A stretch of DNA of 64,000 nucleotides from Numida meleagris (taxonomy: Eukaryota; Chordata; Aves; Galliformes; Numididae), in the NCBI RefSeq assembly GCF_002078875.1, contig NC_034420.1, positions 4,711,814-4,775,813 on the forward strand. Reading direction: 5' to 3'. Positions 52,201 through 64,000 of this stretch are shown in pieces; positions within the stretch are counted from its first letter, which is position 1; the number at the start of each line of letters is the position of its first letter. A model generated the notes under the pieces. That model saw only the letters and a list, made by a program, of their open reading frames with translations, did no database searches and was not told where the DNA came from. The position numbers and the translations under genes were made by a program.

Positions 52201-55200
52201 ATGAAACACTTCAAAAAGCTTAATGTAAGCATTATTGAAAATAATTACCATATCAATTTTAGAATGTTATGATTCCATATATTATAGGAGCCTAGAAAGT
52301 TAAGAATATCTATGAATCTATTTTGTCATTTCAGCTACTTATAATATAATTTCCAACACAATTAGTAGTTTCCTGGTTTCTCTACATATTTGGTGTTTGA
52401 AGCCTCAAAAGACAGTTAACAGCAACCAGCAGTTTGGGATAGAAATCTTCCCATTCTGAAATCTAGGAAGTGTGCACATTAAAAAAAAAACTTGTCCTAT
52501 TAAGTTGGAATAATAATTACTTTTCAGTATTTATCTCTCAATGTTATTACAGCTAAATAAGAAGAAAAGCAAACATTCAAGCACTCATTTACAGACATTC
52601 TCTTTATAATGGGAACAACAATAAAAGCTATTAGATGTCACACAGCTGAAGGAAAAAGCTTTTCCTTTAGGTCAAATATATCAGTACTAGCTTGTAATAA
52701 CCAAAACAGAAAGATTATTCCTTTAAAACCCTTTAATTCTTGATATCCACGGTTCTAATCCTCAAGTCATTGTTGAAGGCCACTTTCATGTTTCTGTTTA
52801 AAATGTCGGTGTCAAGACTTTTTTTTTAATCCAATACCAACTAAACTGCTCATGCTTCACTTTCATAATTTATGTTATTTTAGACGCCCTTAATTTAATT
52901 AAAATCTTGTAAAATTAAGCAGGTTTGACTTCATTTTCCACATACAAAGGAATAGAAGCACATTACTGGGATATTTTGTTTGAACAGTTCATTTCATAAT
53001 TTATTGTAGGTTACTATCATATCGAGAATAATTAAGATATATTTTTAATTACTTTTACTCAGAAGAACAGGCTAATACACATTCCATCAATATTATGATC
53101 CCCTTGGATGGAGAGAAGCTAAATGCTAACCCAAACAGATTTTGAAGCTATAATTACTTGGTAAACAAGGGAATCATACTAAATAATTATACATCGAGTT
53201 CGTATTAACCTATAAGAAGTTTTTAGGATTCTCTTCCTTGTATTTTTCTCTCTTGCTTTCATCTGCTGCAGTGTCATTGAGCATATCATTATTGGAGTGA
53301 CATTGCTGTCCAGACGTGTGTTACACAAAGCGGGCTCTGTATGCCATACCGTACTGCCTCCTCACTGGTGATAAAGCACAGATAACGATACACTAACAAT
53401 CACACCATATTAAACAGCAAAACGTCACTTTCATGATGCAGTGACCAATTAAAAAGCAGCAAACCAGGAGGTCACCTGGGGAAGGTCATGCAGAAAGATT
53501 AGAAATAATCTGCTTTAAAAATACTATGAGGGCCTTTTCGTGGAAATGACTGTAGAAAGGCTCTCTGGTTGGCTGAATGGTAACATTAAAAGAAGAAATA
53601 AACATGTCCAATGCACAAATCCATTACAAAACTTCTCAATTACAAGGACTGATGACCTCCTCTGCAAAATAGAGTACTTGAATACCAGCAAGAAAGAACT
53701 TCCTTAAAAGCCCATGCCAGAACACAGCACTGCCAAGTATGACAAAACTAAGTTTCTCAGAACAGTCTTTCAAAGAAAGATACAGGCTGAAAAGACTAAT
53801 AATTTTGCTCAAACATTTAGTTTCTCTCTTCTGCACTTTTATCCCAAACTCTAAAGCTTATTAATAATGAGCTCTGCAACACCCATAGGTTTATTGTTAA
53901 AGGTCTTGACACATCATGCCCCTGCATCACAGTGAAATCACCTGGTAATGTCATATGTATTCACAGGCAGCATTACCGCCTTGCCAGAGCAAGAATACAT
54001 CAAGTTTCTAGAAAAGCAAAACATCCTTTGTTCTGAACACGCAGCAACCTGTGCGATTAATGGCAGTGATTTTGGACCTGACCCAAAGCTTCCTAAAGTA
54101 CTTAAAAGCTTTTCCAGCAACTTCATTGGACTTGTACACAGGACACTAAGGCAGCGCTGCTACCAGGGAACTGGGCCTGAGGAAAGAACGAGCACTGCAG
54201 GCCAACCCATGGGAAAGTGCAGGATAGCCAGACTCATCCAAATACTTCCCTTGTAAGAACTGGCTAATGGTGCTTTTTAAGATGCTACAAAATGATGGAA
54301 CTGTAGAATGACATTACAATTTTGTATTCTGTTGCAGATTTAAAATCTTTAATTAGACTGGAGAATAGTAAAGATAAATCACATAATATTAAAAAATTAA
54401 ATAAAAAAATCAAATCTTGTCATTAAGCACCCTTTGCATGCTTAACACACAGCCCATCTTGTACAAAAAATACAGCAACGAACATCAATTTGATCCATCA
54501 CGTAGCTATGAAACACTTGGTTTATGTTAAACAGATTTGAATCTTGATTTAAAATGAGCTCAGTTACCTAGCCCAATGCCACCTTCAAAATCTGCCTCTC
54601 AATATCCTACAGCCTCAGAACCAAACCCTGGCCCAGGCTCTGTTGATCATAGCACACCTGGCTGAATCTGTTCTCAAGTTATTAACTATATTTGATAATT
54701 ATTCCTGTGGTGAGAAAGCTGCATAACCTTTCCTTGCAGCATAACCCCAAGCTGAAGCACAAGTAATCCCAGCTCCGCTTCTCTTTGCCTTCTTTCACAC
54801 ACATCCTGAAGAGCACGGACTAACCTGCTAAAGGCCAAACTCAGAAGGAATCAGGCAGCTATCACCTTCTGACTAATGGGCTTCTGTTCAATGTAAGGAT
54901 GTGCATCTTACCCCAAACACACTTCAGCACACAGCAGGGATTTATAGCAACAACTATTAGCAATGACATGCTTTTTTTTTTTTTAAATACAAATGGCACT
55001 TCTACTCTCAGCATCAAAAACTGACATTTGGAAGGGAGCTGGCTCCTCCCAGCTTAGCAGTGGCTGCAGCTGAAATTGCTTTATGTCCCAAAAAATAAGG
55101 CCCTGCCATGATAATATGCAATTGCCAATCAGGCACTGCTCCAACAAAGTGCCAAATTAATAACTGCCATTTATAAAACATGTAATACTTGCACAGGCTA

Positions 55201-55500
55201 TTTAAAACTTTTGTTTAATTCTGAATTAAAGTAGTTAAGAAAACTAAGAGGCTATTTTATCCTGAAATATCTCAATTTGATTTCCTACCTGTTAACAGAA
55301 GTGACAAGCTGACCAACCTAGTGAAGCTCTGTCTAGCTAGAAAATGCAAGCATACAGGGAAAAATCTGTTTCCAGAATACTCCATCCCAGAATACTCTTA
55401 AGAGGTTCACGGCCAAAATACATGCATGAACTGTGTTGAGTTCTGTAGGCATGTATGCTGGATACAAACAATGAAACACCTTAACTGAGAAGCTGCAGTG
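49245..55500. other. Non-coding DNA, GC-richer at 49.6-50.3 kb
   Basis: At 49610-49867 an 85-codon plus frame of mixed composition follows a possible acceptor (gtttgccacag near 49634-49644). At 49848-50117 the minus strand is open for 89 codons. Neither shows a motif. A19 at 51419-51437 and T17 at 51601-51617 are simple repeats. The rest, especially 51.7-53.2 kb, is very AT-rich with dense stops. Confidence 0.5.
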
Positions 55501-55560
55501 TGGACTTGGAGCAAATGACCTCACAAAGTCTCTTCCAAACTAGATTATTCTATGGTTCTA
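55501..55560 (+). mobile_element. CR1 3'-tail fragment
   Basis: The order ggact, atgacct, agtctcttccaaac, attctatggttcta matches the conserved 3' end of avian CR1 (a gatgacct core, the gg-tcccttccaac block, then terminal ATTCTATG-type octamers). Only about 60 bases survive, typical of heavily 5'-truncated CR1 copies. Several mismatches indicate age. Confidence 0.65.
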
Positions 55561-57311
55561 CACACTAAAACCTAGAGTATTAAATCAGGATACCACATAC
55601 AGATGAGAAAGTGGTTGCTACCAGACAGGTTTCAAACTGAGATTTGGGTTGACATGTGGGTAAAATATTTCTGGAAAAAAGAATTTAATGTAGTCAGAAG
55701 AAGGGCAGGATTTTTCATTTATACAAGAATACTCAACTGCACACAAACAGATGAGAAACAAATAATTCTGCAGTAAAAATGCTGTTGGCTGTGGCAGATC
55801 ACAAGCTGTACATGAATCAACGATACCATGCTGCTTCTTGCACTCTAAATATATATTAAATTTATATTCAAACAGGGCTGTATAAACAAGAAAACAGACT
55901 TCTGAAATAAGGCTTCCGGCTCTGCTTGGATGCAGTTCCTCGCACAGCTTGTGACACTGCACTTCAAGAATGTGTGCTGTCAGACAAGGTCCAGAGGAGT
56001 GCCACAGGATAATCAGAGAAAGCACGACTTACATAAAACCAGACTCAAACAATGCCAGACTCTTGAGTCTAAAGAGGAGTTAACATGGTAGAGCAAAGGG
56101 ATAGGTCAAGATAATGCAACTTCAACTACATATACTGCATATACTATATATACATATAACTTCTTAGAAGAAAAGTAAGAGCTCTATTCATATTCACGTA
56201 GTTATGAAATTGCAACAGCAAGATATATAACCGCACAAACAAAAGTAACAGTTGAGATTAGGAAATAGTTTTAAATGATAAAAATAAAGAAGCATTTGGA
56301 TAGGTGGGATAAAGACTTCATAGATTCACCACTATTTGCAGCCATTAAAAATGGGATAGCTAAATACCTTATAAGAATGACATTAAGGAAAATGTATTTG
56401 GTCCTCAGGCAAAAAATGAACCAGAGTACCTCTACAAGTCATCTCCAGTCCTGTTTTTGTATGATCCTATCGTTTCTGCTTGGCTGGAGGTTGCAGTGTT
56501 AGATAATACTGTGTGACTGTCAAAACTGCAAATGTTACTTGGTTTGGCCTGCAACTCACTGCCCTTAAAATCCTTACCTCCAACAGTGGGTCTTGGGCTT
56601 TCACTGCCATTCAGCCATGCTCTGAATTGCAATAAATTGCTGCCAGTCCTCACGTGGGGATGCCAGCACATGCAGCCTGATGCAAGCACGCTGGAGCCAT
56701 GCTGTAACACGTAGATAATGGTGCAGGTGGGTAGAATGCTGCCCTGCACCACTGCAGTCTGAATAGCCAAGCATCTGTGTTCAGCATGAGGGTTCCTTAA
56801 CATCTCAAAAGACACAATGTCAACGAGCACAAGGCCATTAGGAGACAGATCCCAATTACCTCTACTTCAAAGGCTATCTGACCAAGAGCTCAGTCTGCTA
56901 CAGAGCATCAGACCTCCTCACATAAAGTACGGTATCTCACAGGAACCATATTATTGCTCTATGAAATCCTTAGGCTAAAAAAGAAAGGTGCTATATCAAT
57001 ACAATCTACATATTGTTTCCTATTGATACTAATTAAGTATTTGGCTTTAATCAGTGGAAAAATGCATGATTTATTAATTCCTTTCAAAATCATTAGAACT
57101 TTAATTCGACGGTACTAATTCAAAGATTCAAGCTAATTTCCCCACTCCCTTGATGCGGGAGCGGAGAAGCAGGAAGGCAGCTGTGTGCCAGTGGGGAGCT
57201 ATATTCTGCTCCGCGTTCAACCACTTCTTTTTGCAACAGTAAATACAACAGTGTTGGGTGTGAATCACTGTTCTGTTTGTTTCTGCTTTATTTTTGATTT
57301 TCAAGTGGTCA
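55561..57311. other. Non-coding DNA with two long minus-strand frames
   Basis: Minus-strand frames of 135 codons (55618-56025) and 132 codons (56432-56830) are the only notable contents. The second is hydrophilic and includes a donor-like GGAG|GTAAGG. Neither has a recognised domain or a good start. A TA-rich tract lies at 56131-56160. Confidence 0.4.
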
Positions 57312-57314
57312 TGA

Positions 57315-58022
57315 GTGAAATATTGTGCTAAGCCTTTCAAGCATTATGTAAACTCTGAAATAAAAGACGGTTCGGTGGTTAGGAGCGCAGCTCAGAACAC
57401 GTGCCGCAGCTGCACAGCTCTTATGTGCAAGATCATCTGCTTTTTTCATCCCAGGTCTCCACATGTAAAACAAAGTTTCTTCTTATTACTTATGCTGCAT
57501 GTTTTATTTCCATGTGTTTGGGTGTACTTGATTTTCAAACCTGCTAGTTTGTGTGCAAGCTTCAAATATTTCTGTCTGCACTCAGACCATGCTCCAAACA
57601 AGTCTCTGACACCGTGCCGGACACAAGCACTCCAAGCAGGATCACTGGAATACCGCAAAAAACCTCTTCCCAAAGACATCAGTCTCACTTCCATATTTCC
57701 AGGTGTAGCGATTAGAAAGATCACCACAATGGAAAAGGCATTACAAAGAGGTGGAAGGACCAGCACCATAGAAAGGTGCTACAAAGGAAGGAAAGTCACT
57801 CACCCAGATCAGAAGATTCTGGATTCTCAGGGAAAAGCTTCTACCAAGGAGGGATCTCCAGAAAGAGATCCTTCCTCAGGGGCAGTCAGCCCTTCAATGA
57901 GGCCTCAGAGGGGTGAAGCCTGGCTCCATGTCTTCCTGTCACACAGTGAATTGCCTTCACCTGTGCTCCCAGGGCTGACTGGGTCTTTCCTCCAGGTGCT
58001 CAATCAGTGGTTCAGGCCATGA
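57315..58022 (+). other. 235-codon open frame, unidentified, partly repeat-like
   Basis: Stop-free from just after a TGA at 57312-57314 to TGA 58020-58022. The listed start is GTG; the first ATG lies at residue 37. The first half encodes a hydrophobic stretch (about residues 52-80). The second half, from about 57700, is basic, then Ser/Pro-rich, and looks like an interspersed repeat rather than a gene: it has sharp composition edges, two related blocks (near 57731 and 57771) and a hairpin at 57848-57875. A TATAAAA-like catataaaag follows at 58070. It may be an LTR-like or DNA-transposon relic. No known protein recognised. Confidence 0.25.
57848..57875. repeat. Imperfect hairpin, 11-bp stem
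   Basis: ggagggatctc (57848-57858), loop cagaaa, then gagatccttcc (57865-57875). Ten of eleven positions pair by Watson-Crick, and the remaining one is a G-T wobble. Confidence 0.7.
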
Positions 58023-61000
58023 CTCAGCAGTTCCCATACACCAGGTTGTTTTCTCTTTTTGCCCCAACTCATATAAAAGAGCCAAGAAAATTCTGCTGGC
58101 CTCTCCCGCCCAATTAGCAATTCATCTACACTGTCACTTGGAACTGGGTGCTCTCATGGTTTCCCTGCCTTAAAGAAAAACAAGTGCTTTTACATGCCTG
58201 GGATAATATTAGCAGGCCTCACATGATATGACTCTAAGTGAGTCAGCAGAATCATCTGCCTGAATCCAGACAGAAGATCTGCAGAGCCTGATTCAGTAAG
58301 AGCGGAAAATGCCTACTTGGTTCTGCTTTTTCATGGCTGTTACACAACCTCACACTCACCACTCCAGTTTTCCTAAGGGAATGCACTTTTTGCTATTCCT
58401 CTGAATGTAATGCTAATCTCATCATGTATTTCTTACTCTTACTTTTCCCAGTGCTTTTTGTGCACGTATGCATTCTACAGAAACAAAGCACATCTTTCTT
58501 ACTGTACATGCAACTTAAAGGCTACAAAGGTACATGACCCCTGCAATACTCCACCTGGGTTTTTGGCAGCAGGACACCCCTGCTATCCAAGTAGTCTTGC
58601 AGCACACAGGCACCACTTCGTTCTGCGCAGTGGCTCAACTCATCACGTTTAAAGGAAGCTTACTTACACCGATGGCTAAAATTAACACTCAAGAAAAATA
58701 GAACACATCTCTCCCTCTCTCCACAAATGGCACCGCAACACACAAATACTCTCTGAAGAACTGATGCATAACTAAACTTGTTTTGGAAGGTGAATTGAAA
58801 GAACACTGCAATTTAACTTTAAAAAGAAGATAAAATTTTGGCAGGGCTGGAAATCAAAAACCCAGGCTGCACTTCAAAATAAAACAACAAAGCAAATATG
58901 CACAAAGGTGAATGCAACAGCCTTTAATTTTGCTTTATTCAACAACTACAAAAAATTTCAAGTCTGAGACAAGATCATTTTATCTTTGTATCTAAAAATA
59001 TAACCCTTACTTTAATAAAAAACTTTATGCACTGGATGTAATGTAACACAAGTTTTACGAGTTTAAAAATAGGACAAGACATTAGGTACTTAAACTCCCT
59101 AAAAAAGTTCTAGAGAATATTTCCTTAACCTACATCCCAGTTTGAATCGTACTCAAAATGTTTCACTGCTTACAGGAGAAACTGCAGCCCCTGAGCAAGG
59201 GCTCCTAGGTTGGTGGCCTCTTGTTGGGGTGTGTGAATGCCACTGATGCTTGGAATTACTGAGCAACATGAGAGATCATACAGGGGAAAATAACTGGGGG
59301 AAAATAACTGGGGAAAGAGGAGAAAGAACACAGGTGCTGTCTGCGCTCTCCAGGTGTTTCACATTCACAAAGGCAGAGCATGCTGCTGGGACCTGCCTCG
59401 GATGTGTCAGACCTTGCAGTGATGCTGCCAAGTCCCAAGCACTGCAGGTGCTCCCCATGGGGAATGATGGTGCAGAGGGGCACAGAAAGCGAAAAACAAA
59501 GATGAAATACTGAACAGTAGGGACTGCGGAGCACATCCACTGAAAAACGTGCTAGAACAGAGTGGGAAGAGCCTCCGCATTTCCAGTGCTGCCACAATGG
59601 GTAAGGACAGAATTTCAGTCCCTGGGGACATCAACGAGATAGCATTTTTTTGCTTTAAAAAAATGTGAACATCGCAACACAGCATTGTGTCATTGCACTT
59701 ATAAGTTTACAGACGATTAGTATAAACCTGACAACAGGTGCTCAGGTTTCAACAGTAAATCTGAATCTTAAAACATTCTGAAATAAATATTCCTACTTTC
59801 CACGTCTTGAAAGGAGTTCCCTCCCTATGCCAAAAATAAACTTCACTTTTATGCCAAAATGCCTTATCATCATAAGTCACAAAAGCATTATAAAAAATGT
59901 ATCTTATTTTGGGAAGTCTTTGAGTACACATTTAGCCTCAAACTTAAAAGGAAAACAAACAAAAATTATCCCTTGCATTGTAAACTAGCCTGATATTCTG
60001 CCGGTAAACATCAACAATTTAATTTGTCTAAATTTAGCAAGTGGGAAGATGCACATTTTAGTGCAGCCTAAAAATATACCTTCAACCTTAAAGAGAAAAT
60101 CTCCCTCAAGAAGTACAATCACTTCTCCAAAGAAGTTGCTCAAACAGTTTTCTGAGTCAGTGTATTGTAGCGTGGTACTTTCTACACATACAGCTCAAGC
60201 TGAAGGGCCAATCCTTGCTCACCCAGTCAGACCTCCCGTACATCAACATGCTGCTACACAGCAATCGATAACTTCTGGTTTGAGCCCAATAACTCATGTT
60301 AAGCTACGGCAGAACTAGATGCAAAGTCTCAGTGCCAGCTAATTCACCGCTTCCTTTGGTACTTGGTCATAATACACAGATAAATGCATTACTCATGCTT
60401 TCTCTGTCTGCACAGGTAAGGATTATTTGGGTCATTTCTCATATCGCCAGCAAAGCAGTGCTGACTTGTTGGTTTCCCAAGTCCTGAAATTACTTAATTC
60501 TCCCAATTCTTATTACCTACATTAATGATTCTTCTTAGCTGGAAAGCTTAGCATCTAACTGAATCACGGTATTTTATGTTAGAATACAGTCAAAATTGGT
60601 ATAGATAATTCTGTATTTACTCCCTGTCCTCATTATGTAGTACTTTGTAATCTCAGCCATTTGCAAGTTTTTATCATAGATGTATGTACTTCAGGTCAAT
60701 GATAAAATTGTTAAACACTACCACACACAATCCTGAGCCCTATGGAGCTGCAATCTCTAATCATGACTTGGTTTTCAACTTTGTCAGTTGTCCAGTTCTT
60801 TTCATTTGTGCTTCATTGATACAGGCCAGTGCTGTTTTTCCAACTGGAATGTTGTGCAATGCTGAGAACTGTTTTTCCAGAAGAGCTGTTAGAGCCACAT
60901 CACCACTTCTATCAGTCAAACATTTGAACTTCTTTAAATACTAAAATTAAGCTTGCTCAACAATATTTATTTCCTTTAGAGCTACGCATACTGAAAATTA

Positions 61001-63867
61001 CTTAACAGGTTTACAACATTTTCCCCAGGGTTGATGTCTGATTATGCAATCTATAGTTTCTCCATGCATCTCCACATCTGTCTCCTGAGCAGAATCAGGC
61101 ACACCAAGAACAGTGCTGCAAGAGCTGATACATAAACACAGTTAAGGACAGAACTTTAGAAGTCTTGGGATACTAAGATGCAGGAAAAATTATTCCAAAT
61201 TCATGACCTCTGTAGACAAAGTGTGTTCCCTTTTCCCTTCTGAACAACATTCCTGAGCAATGTATAAAGGCAACCGTAGGATTTTTAACATATTCAGTTG
61301 GTAACTCATCAATAAATTATGCAAGAATCTGAACGGTTTGCATTTTTCTGAGCTTCAGATGCCAAACAGTACATTGACACTGCTCTTTCATGTCATTGTC
61401 TTCATTTCTAGTCACGGTACTTCACTCTACACTACTACTATAGTCCCAGTGAAGACAACCACCAAAGTGAACACTTTCACCGATATACTGATACAAGGCA
61501 GGAACATGTTGATTTAAAGAAAGGCCACAGGTAGACCGTATTACCTACGGGTACTGACCATCCAAAGGGTCATGTGTGCGCCAAAGCTCCAGCAGCACGG
61601 CTCAAGGAATGTTCCACCTCACTAACCACACATGCCCATTTAGCCCTTTCCCTGGGTACAGCTGTGGTTACTACACACGCTAAGCCAAAATTTGGTGCAA
61701 AGTGATCCTGAGGATAGTATTCCTGCTTGAGAGAACAGCACAACAGAAAGTGTTCTCTGAAAACATTAATAAATATGAAGAGTAAAACTACTGCGAATCT
61801 ATCTGTATTTGATTAATTTGATTGATTCTAATAATTACTAACAACTTTTCATTACCCAGTGCTGTTGAATTCTTAAACAATGAGCACAAAACACACTATC
61901 CTTCTTAACGCTGTGCTGCACCGTTCTCCCCTATAATCAATCCTAGACTAGACTACAGCTCAACAGGAATGGAGGCAGCAAACTGAGCTGTATATAATTA
62001 CCCATTTGATCCTATTTAGACACCAAATTCTAAAATTACGAGGCTGAGAACTGTGCACTGGTACACTGCCATATATATAGGTACTCAAGCAACTTCAGCC
62101 TGAAAAGCAACCTACAGTTAGTAGTTTAACTTCTCTAAAATAAATTACAAATTACCTAACGTAATGCATTGCAAAAAGAGGATTATCATGCACAATTCCT
62201 ATGTTTTCAACAAGGTTAACATACAAAACAATACAGAGTGAAACTCTAGGAACATAAGACAACCAAATATACAAATTCATTTTTATGTCATTAATGAGCA
62301 CATCAATACATGAGTATTGATTTGAAAAGAACATATGAAACGCATATGTGAATTAAGCTTAGTATTGAGAAGATTCAGAAATTGGCTTTTTCAGCGTTGT
62401 CTACCTGAAATTTCACCATAATCATTTATGATGGAAAATGCAGCAACGTACCTTATGTTACAATACTGAAGCTTAAAGAAATAATATTCAGCACCACAGA
62501 AGTGTATGATGACGTGTCAGAGCAGAATTTGGCACATTGTATTAACACAGAAATAGTATCATTCATAATCTACAACCCCCCAAAAAAACTAGTTGTTTAT
62601 CTCAACTCACCAGGAAAAACACTTCACTCTAAAAAATAAAAACAAAAAAATAGGTTATCACTGCTTTCAGATAAATGCTTCTATCACTCACGTTATGTCC
62701 ACTTATCACATTTCCTTCTTTGCTCCCTCAATAATAGATGCCAATAATCTTTTACTATTTATTAAACTGCAAAACTAATATAAACAATCTGTATTTACTT
62801 TATTTCTTGCCAACTTGAGAAAATTTGTGCAAATACAAAATTACATTAAGAATAAAAAAGACAAGTAGGTCAGTCAGCTACGAGCTAGACAACATGTCAG
62901 CCCAAGTCTCCCAGATTTGACTGAACTCCATTCTCCTTTCCAGAGGACGTATGGTTTCTTCAGTAAAGGGGAAAGAAACATGTTGCACCAAATTCTGATG
63001 TGCTCTCTTGATGAAAGGACTTTCAATGAACTGGAGAAATAGGAGTGATAACTGTAGTCAGCTGACAACAGCTGGAAGTTCCATTACAAAGAACATCTTA
63101 GCTTCTGGAGAAGCACACCAAAACCAACGTGTTCGTGATCCTCGCTGTTCACACTAACGCCAGTTACAAGTCAAGCATCTGATTCCTCTAGAAATCTACC
63201 TGCACCAGTGAAGTGCTTTGCATTGGGAAAACAGCCTCCATTAGCTGCTGCCAATAAAGGAAGTGAAGAATAATCAGTAAAGAAAAATAACTTGGCAACT
63301 GCAACCACTGAATGGTATTCCTGACACCCACAGCTACCTGAGCATGCAGAAAGAGCTCAGCAACTGCTTCCACTGCTGTCCTGTCAGAGTGACATACAGT
63401 GGTCAATGCTTCTACAGTAGGTCTGTAAGAGAAATATATTGCTGCAGGAAGCAGGGAGGGGACAATGAGGATTGAGGTGTAGCAAGCCAGTGTCTGAATC
63501 ACAGATGGAGAATTAATCTTGAAACTAACTGTAATTAAGCAATGAGGGTTGCTTTTTTTTTTTTTTTTTGCACAAAATGAAAAACTGAAAAATGCATTAG
63601 TTTGCAGTTTTGCTTTCAACTTTCAATGACATTTTGCATTTAATTTGGAGACCACATCACTCCTTTTAACATTAACAAGAAAATGCCATTTGAAATCAAG
63701 TAGTAGAAAATCCCATCACTTGTTGAGAAAAGACTAGCCAAACTAATCTGGAAAAATACATGAATGGAGGAAAGAGTGCAAGAATATTTTACTCTTAAAA
63801 ACTACCCTAGCAGCACATCTTGTTTCAGCAGTGAGAATTATGTTCTGTGGGTAATTGGCATTATGAT
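58023..63867. other. Non-coding DNA, no gene established
   Basis: GC-richer at 59180-59620, where both strands carry open frames of 85-115 codons without motifs and a 14-bp tandem duplication lies. At 63188-63619 a 143-codon minus frame includes a possible 85-nt exon (acceptor tctcttacag, donor CAG|GTAGCT) but no recognisable domain; a T17 run at 63553-63569 is read as poly-Lys in it. The remainder is AT-rich with dense stops. Confidence 0.5.
59283..59310. repeat. 14-bp unit, two exact copies
   Basis: ggggaaaataactg at 59283-59296 and again at 59297-59310, followed by a partial third copy (gggaaa). Confidence 0.9.
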
Positions 63868-63980
63868 GTTAATAATCAATTAGTTAAGTATTTGTGAATG
63901 TTAGCAGGCTGCCAGATTGCAGCTTCAGCTATATACAAAGACACCGGCAGCAGGGAGTGAGGCAGCAGCACGGACAATTC
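63868..63980 (+). promoter_or_regulatory. Candidate promoter and 5' leader
   Basis: gttaataatcaat at 63868-63880 is close to the HNF1/homeodomain consensus GTTAATNATTAAC (11 of 13). About 50 bases on, TATATA at 63930-63935 is followed by a GC-rising, CAG/CGG-containing leader with a plausible start site near 63960. The order and spacing fit a TATA promoter reading rightward. TATATA and homeobox-like motifs are frequent in AT-rich DNA, so the composition change and the downstream ATG carry most of the weight. Confidence 0.33.
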
Positions 63981-64000
63981 ATGGCAGAAGCACTGTCCTA
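63981..64000 (+). CDS. Possible start of a coding frame, cut by the window end
   Basis: ATGGCAGAAGCACTGTCC at 63981-63998 would encode Met-Ala-Glu-Ala-Leu-Ser, then the window ends. It lies about 46 bases after the TATATA box. The context is mixed: G at +4 is favourable, T at -3 is not. Six codons cannot identify a gene. The frame is proposed only because it follows a promoter-like arrangement. Confidence 0.2.

Noticed and set aside
55618..56830. Two minus-strand open frames of 135 and 132 codons
   Set aside because: No recognisable motif, no ATG in good context, and overlapping open frames on the plus strand; chance is not excluded.
63188..63619. 143-codon minus-strand frame with an exon-like 85-nt core
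   Set aside because: No domain, an internal poly-Lys run from a T17 tract, and only generic splice-like motifs; kept as a note within the regional entry.
1..64000. tRNA, rRNA, snoRNA, CRISPR or bacterial operon features
   Set aside because: No cloverleaf A/B-box pairs, C/D box pairs at proper spacing, direct-repeat arrays or Shine-Dalgarno-linked gene clusters were seen by eye; a covariance-model scan would be decisive for RNA genes.

Overview
This window is eukaryotic, vertebrate and most probably avian. The evidence is an AT-rich background with no prokaryotic gene layout, an unmistakable CR1 LINE reverse-transcriptase fragment (11879-12545), a CR1-type 3' tail (55501-55560), sparse repeats, and a small endogenous-retrovirus fragment with an alpharetrovirus-like LTR layout. 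I cannot name the species or locus. No intact, recognisable host gene was found, so the window reads as a long intron or a gene-poor intergenic stretch that may approach a transcription start at its right edge.

Layout: 1-3444 is plain AT-rich sequence with one near-perfect palindrome. 3445-4163 is a minus-strand class II-like ERV fragment with LTR, tRNA-Lys primer-binding site, CpG-dense leader and a 39-codon remnant at a gag-like position. Right beside it, on the plus strand, 4426-6376 shows far fewer stop codons than its composition predicts and looks like a decayed coding sequence of unknown identity. 6377-11878 is featureless. 11879-12545 is a dead CR1 ORF2 piece. 12546-28144 is non-coding with microsatellites. 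28145-28420 is an open minus-strand frame with exon-like codon use, followed by a TA-rich microsatellite with a 20-bp palindrome.

Around 36.1 kb a short plus-strand stretch resembles the conserved motif of pogo/Tigger-type transposases. GC-richer patches follow at 36.5, 37.1, 40.2-41.4, 49.6-50.3, 56.4-56.8, 57.3-58.2 and 59.2-59.6 kb. These hold unidentified open frames, perfect hairpins and short tandem duplications. At the far right (63868-64000) a homeodomain/HNF1-like site, a TATATA box, a GC-rising leader and an ATG suggest a promoter and first exon cut by the window end.

The retroviral LTR is the only complete regulatory module seen. No set of genes working together can be shown here. 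The points most worth follow-up are the stop-depleted tract at 4.4-6.4 kb, the truncated ERV, the Tigger-like motif and the possible promoter at the right end.
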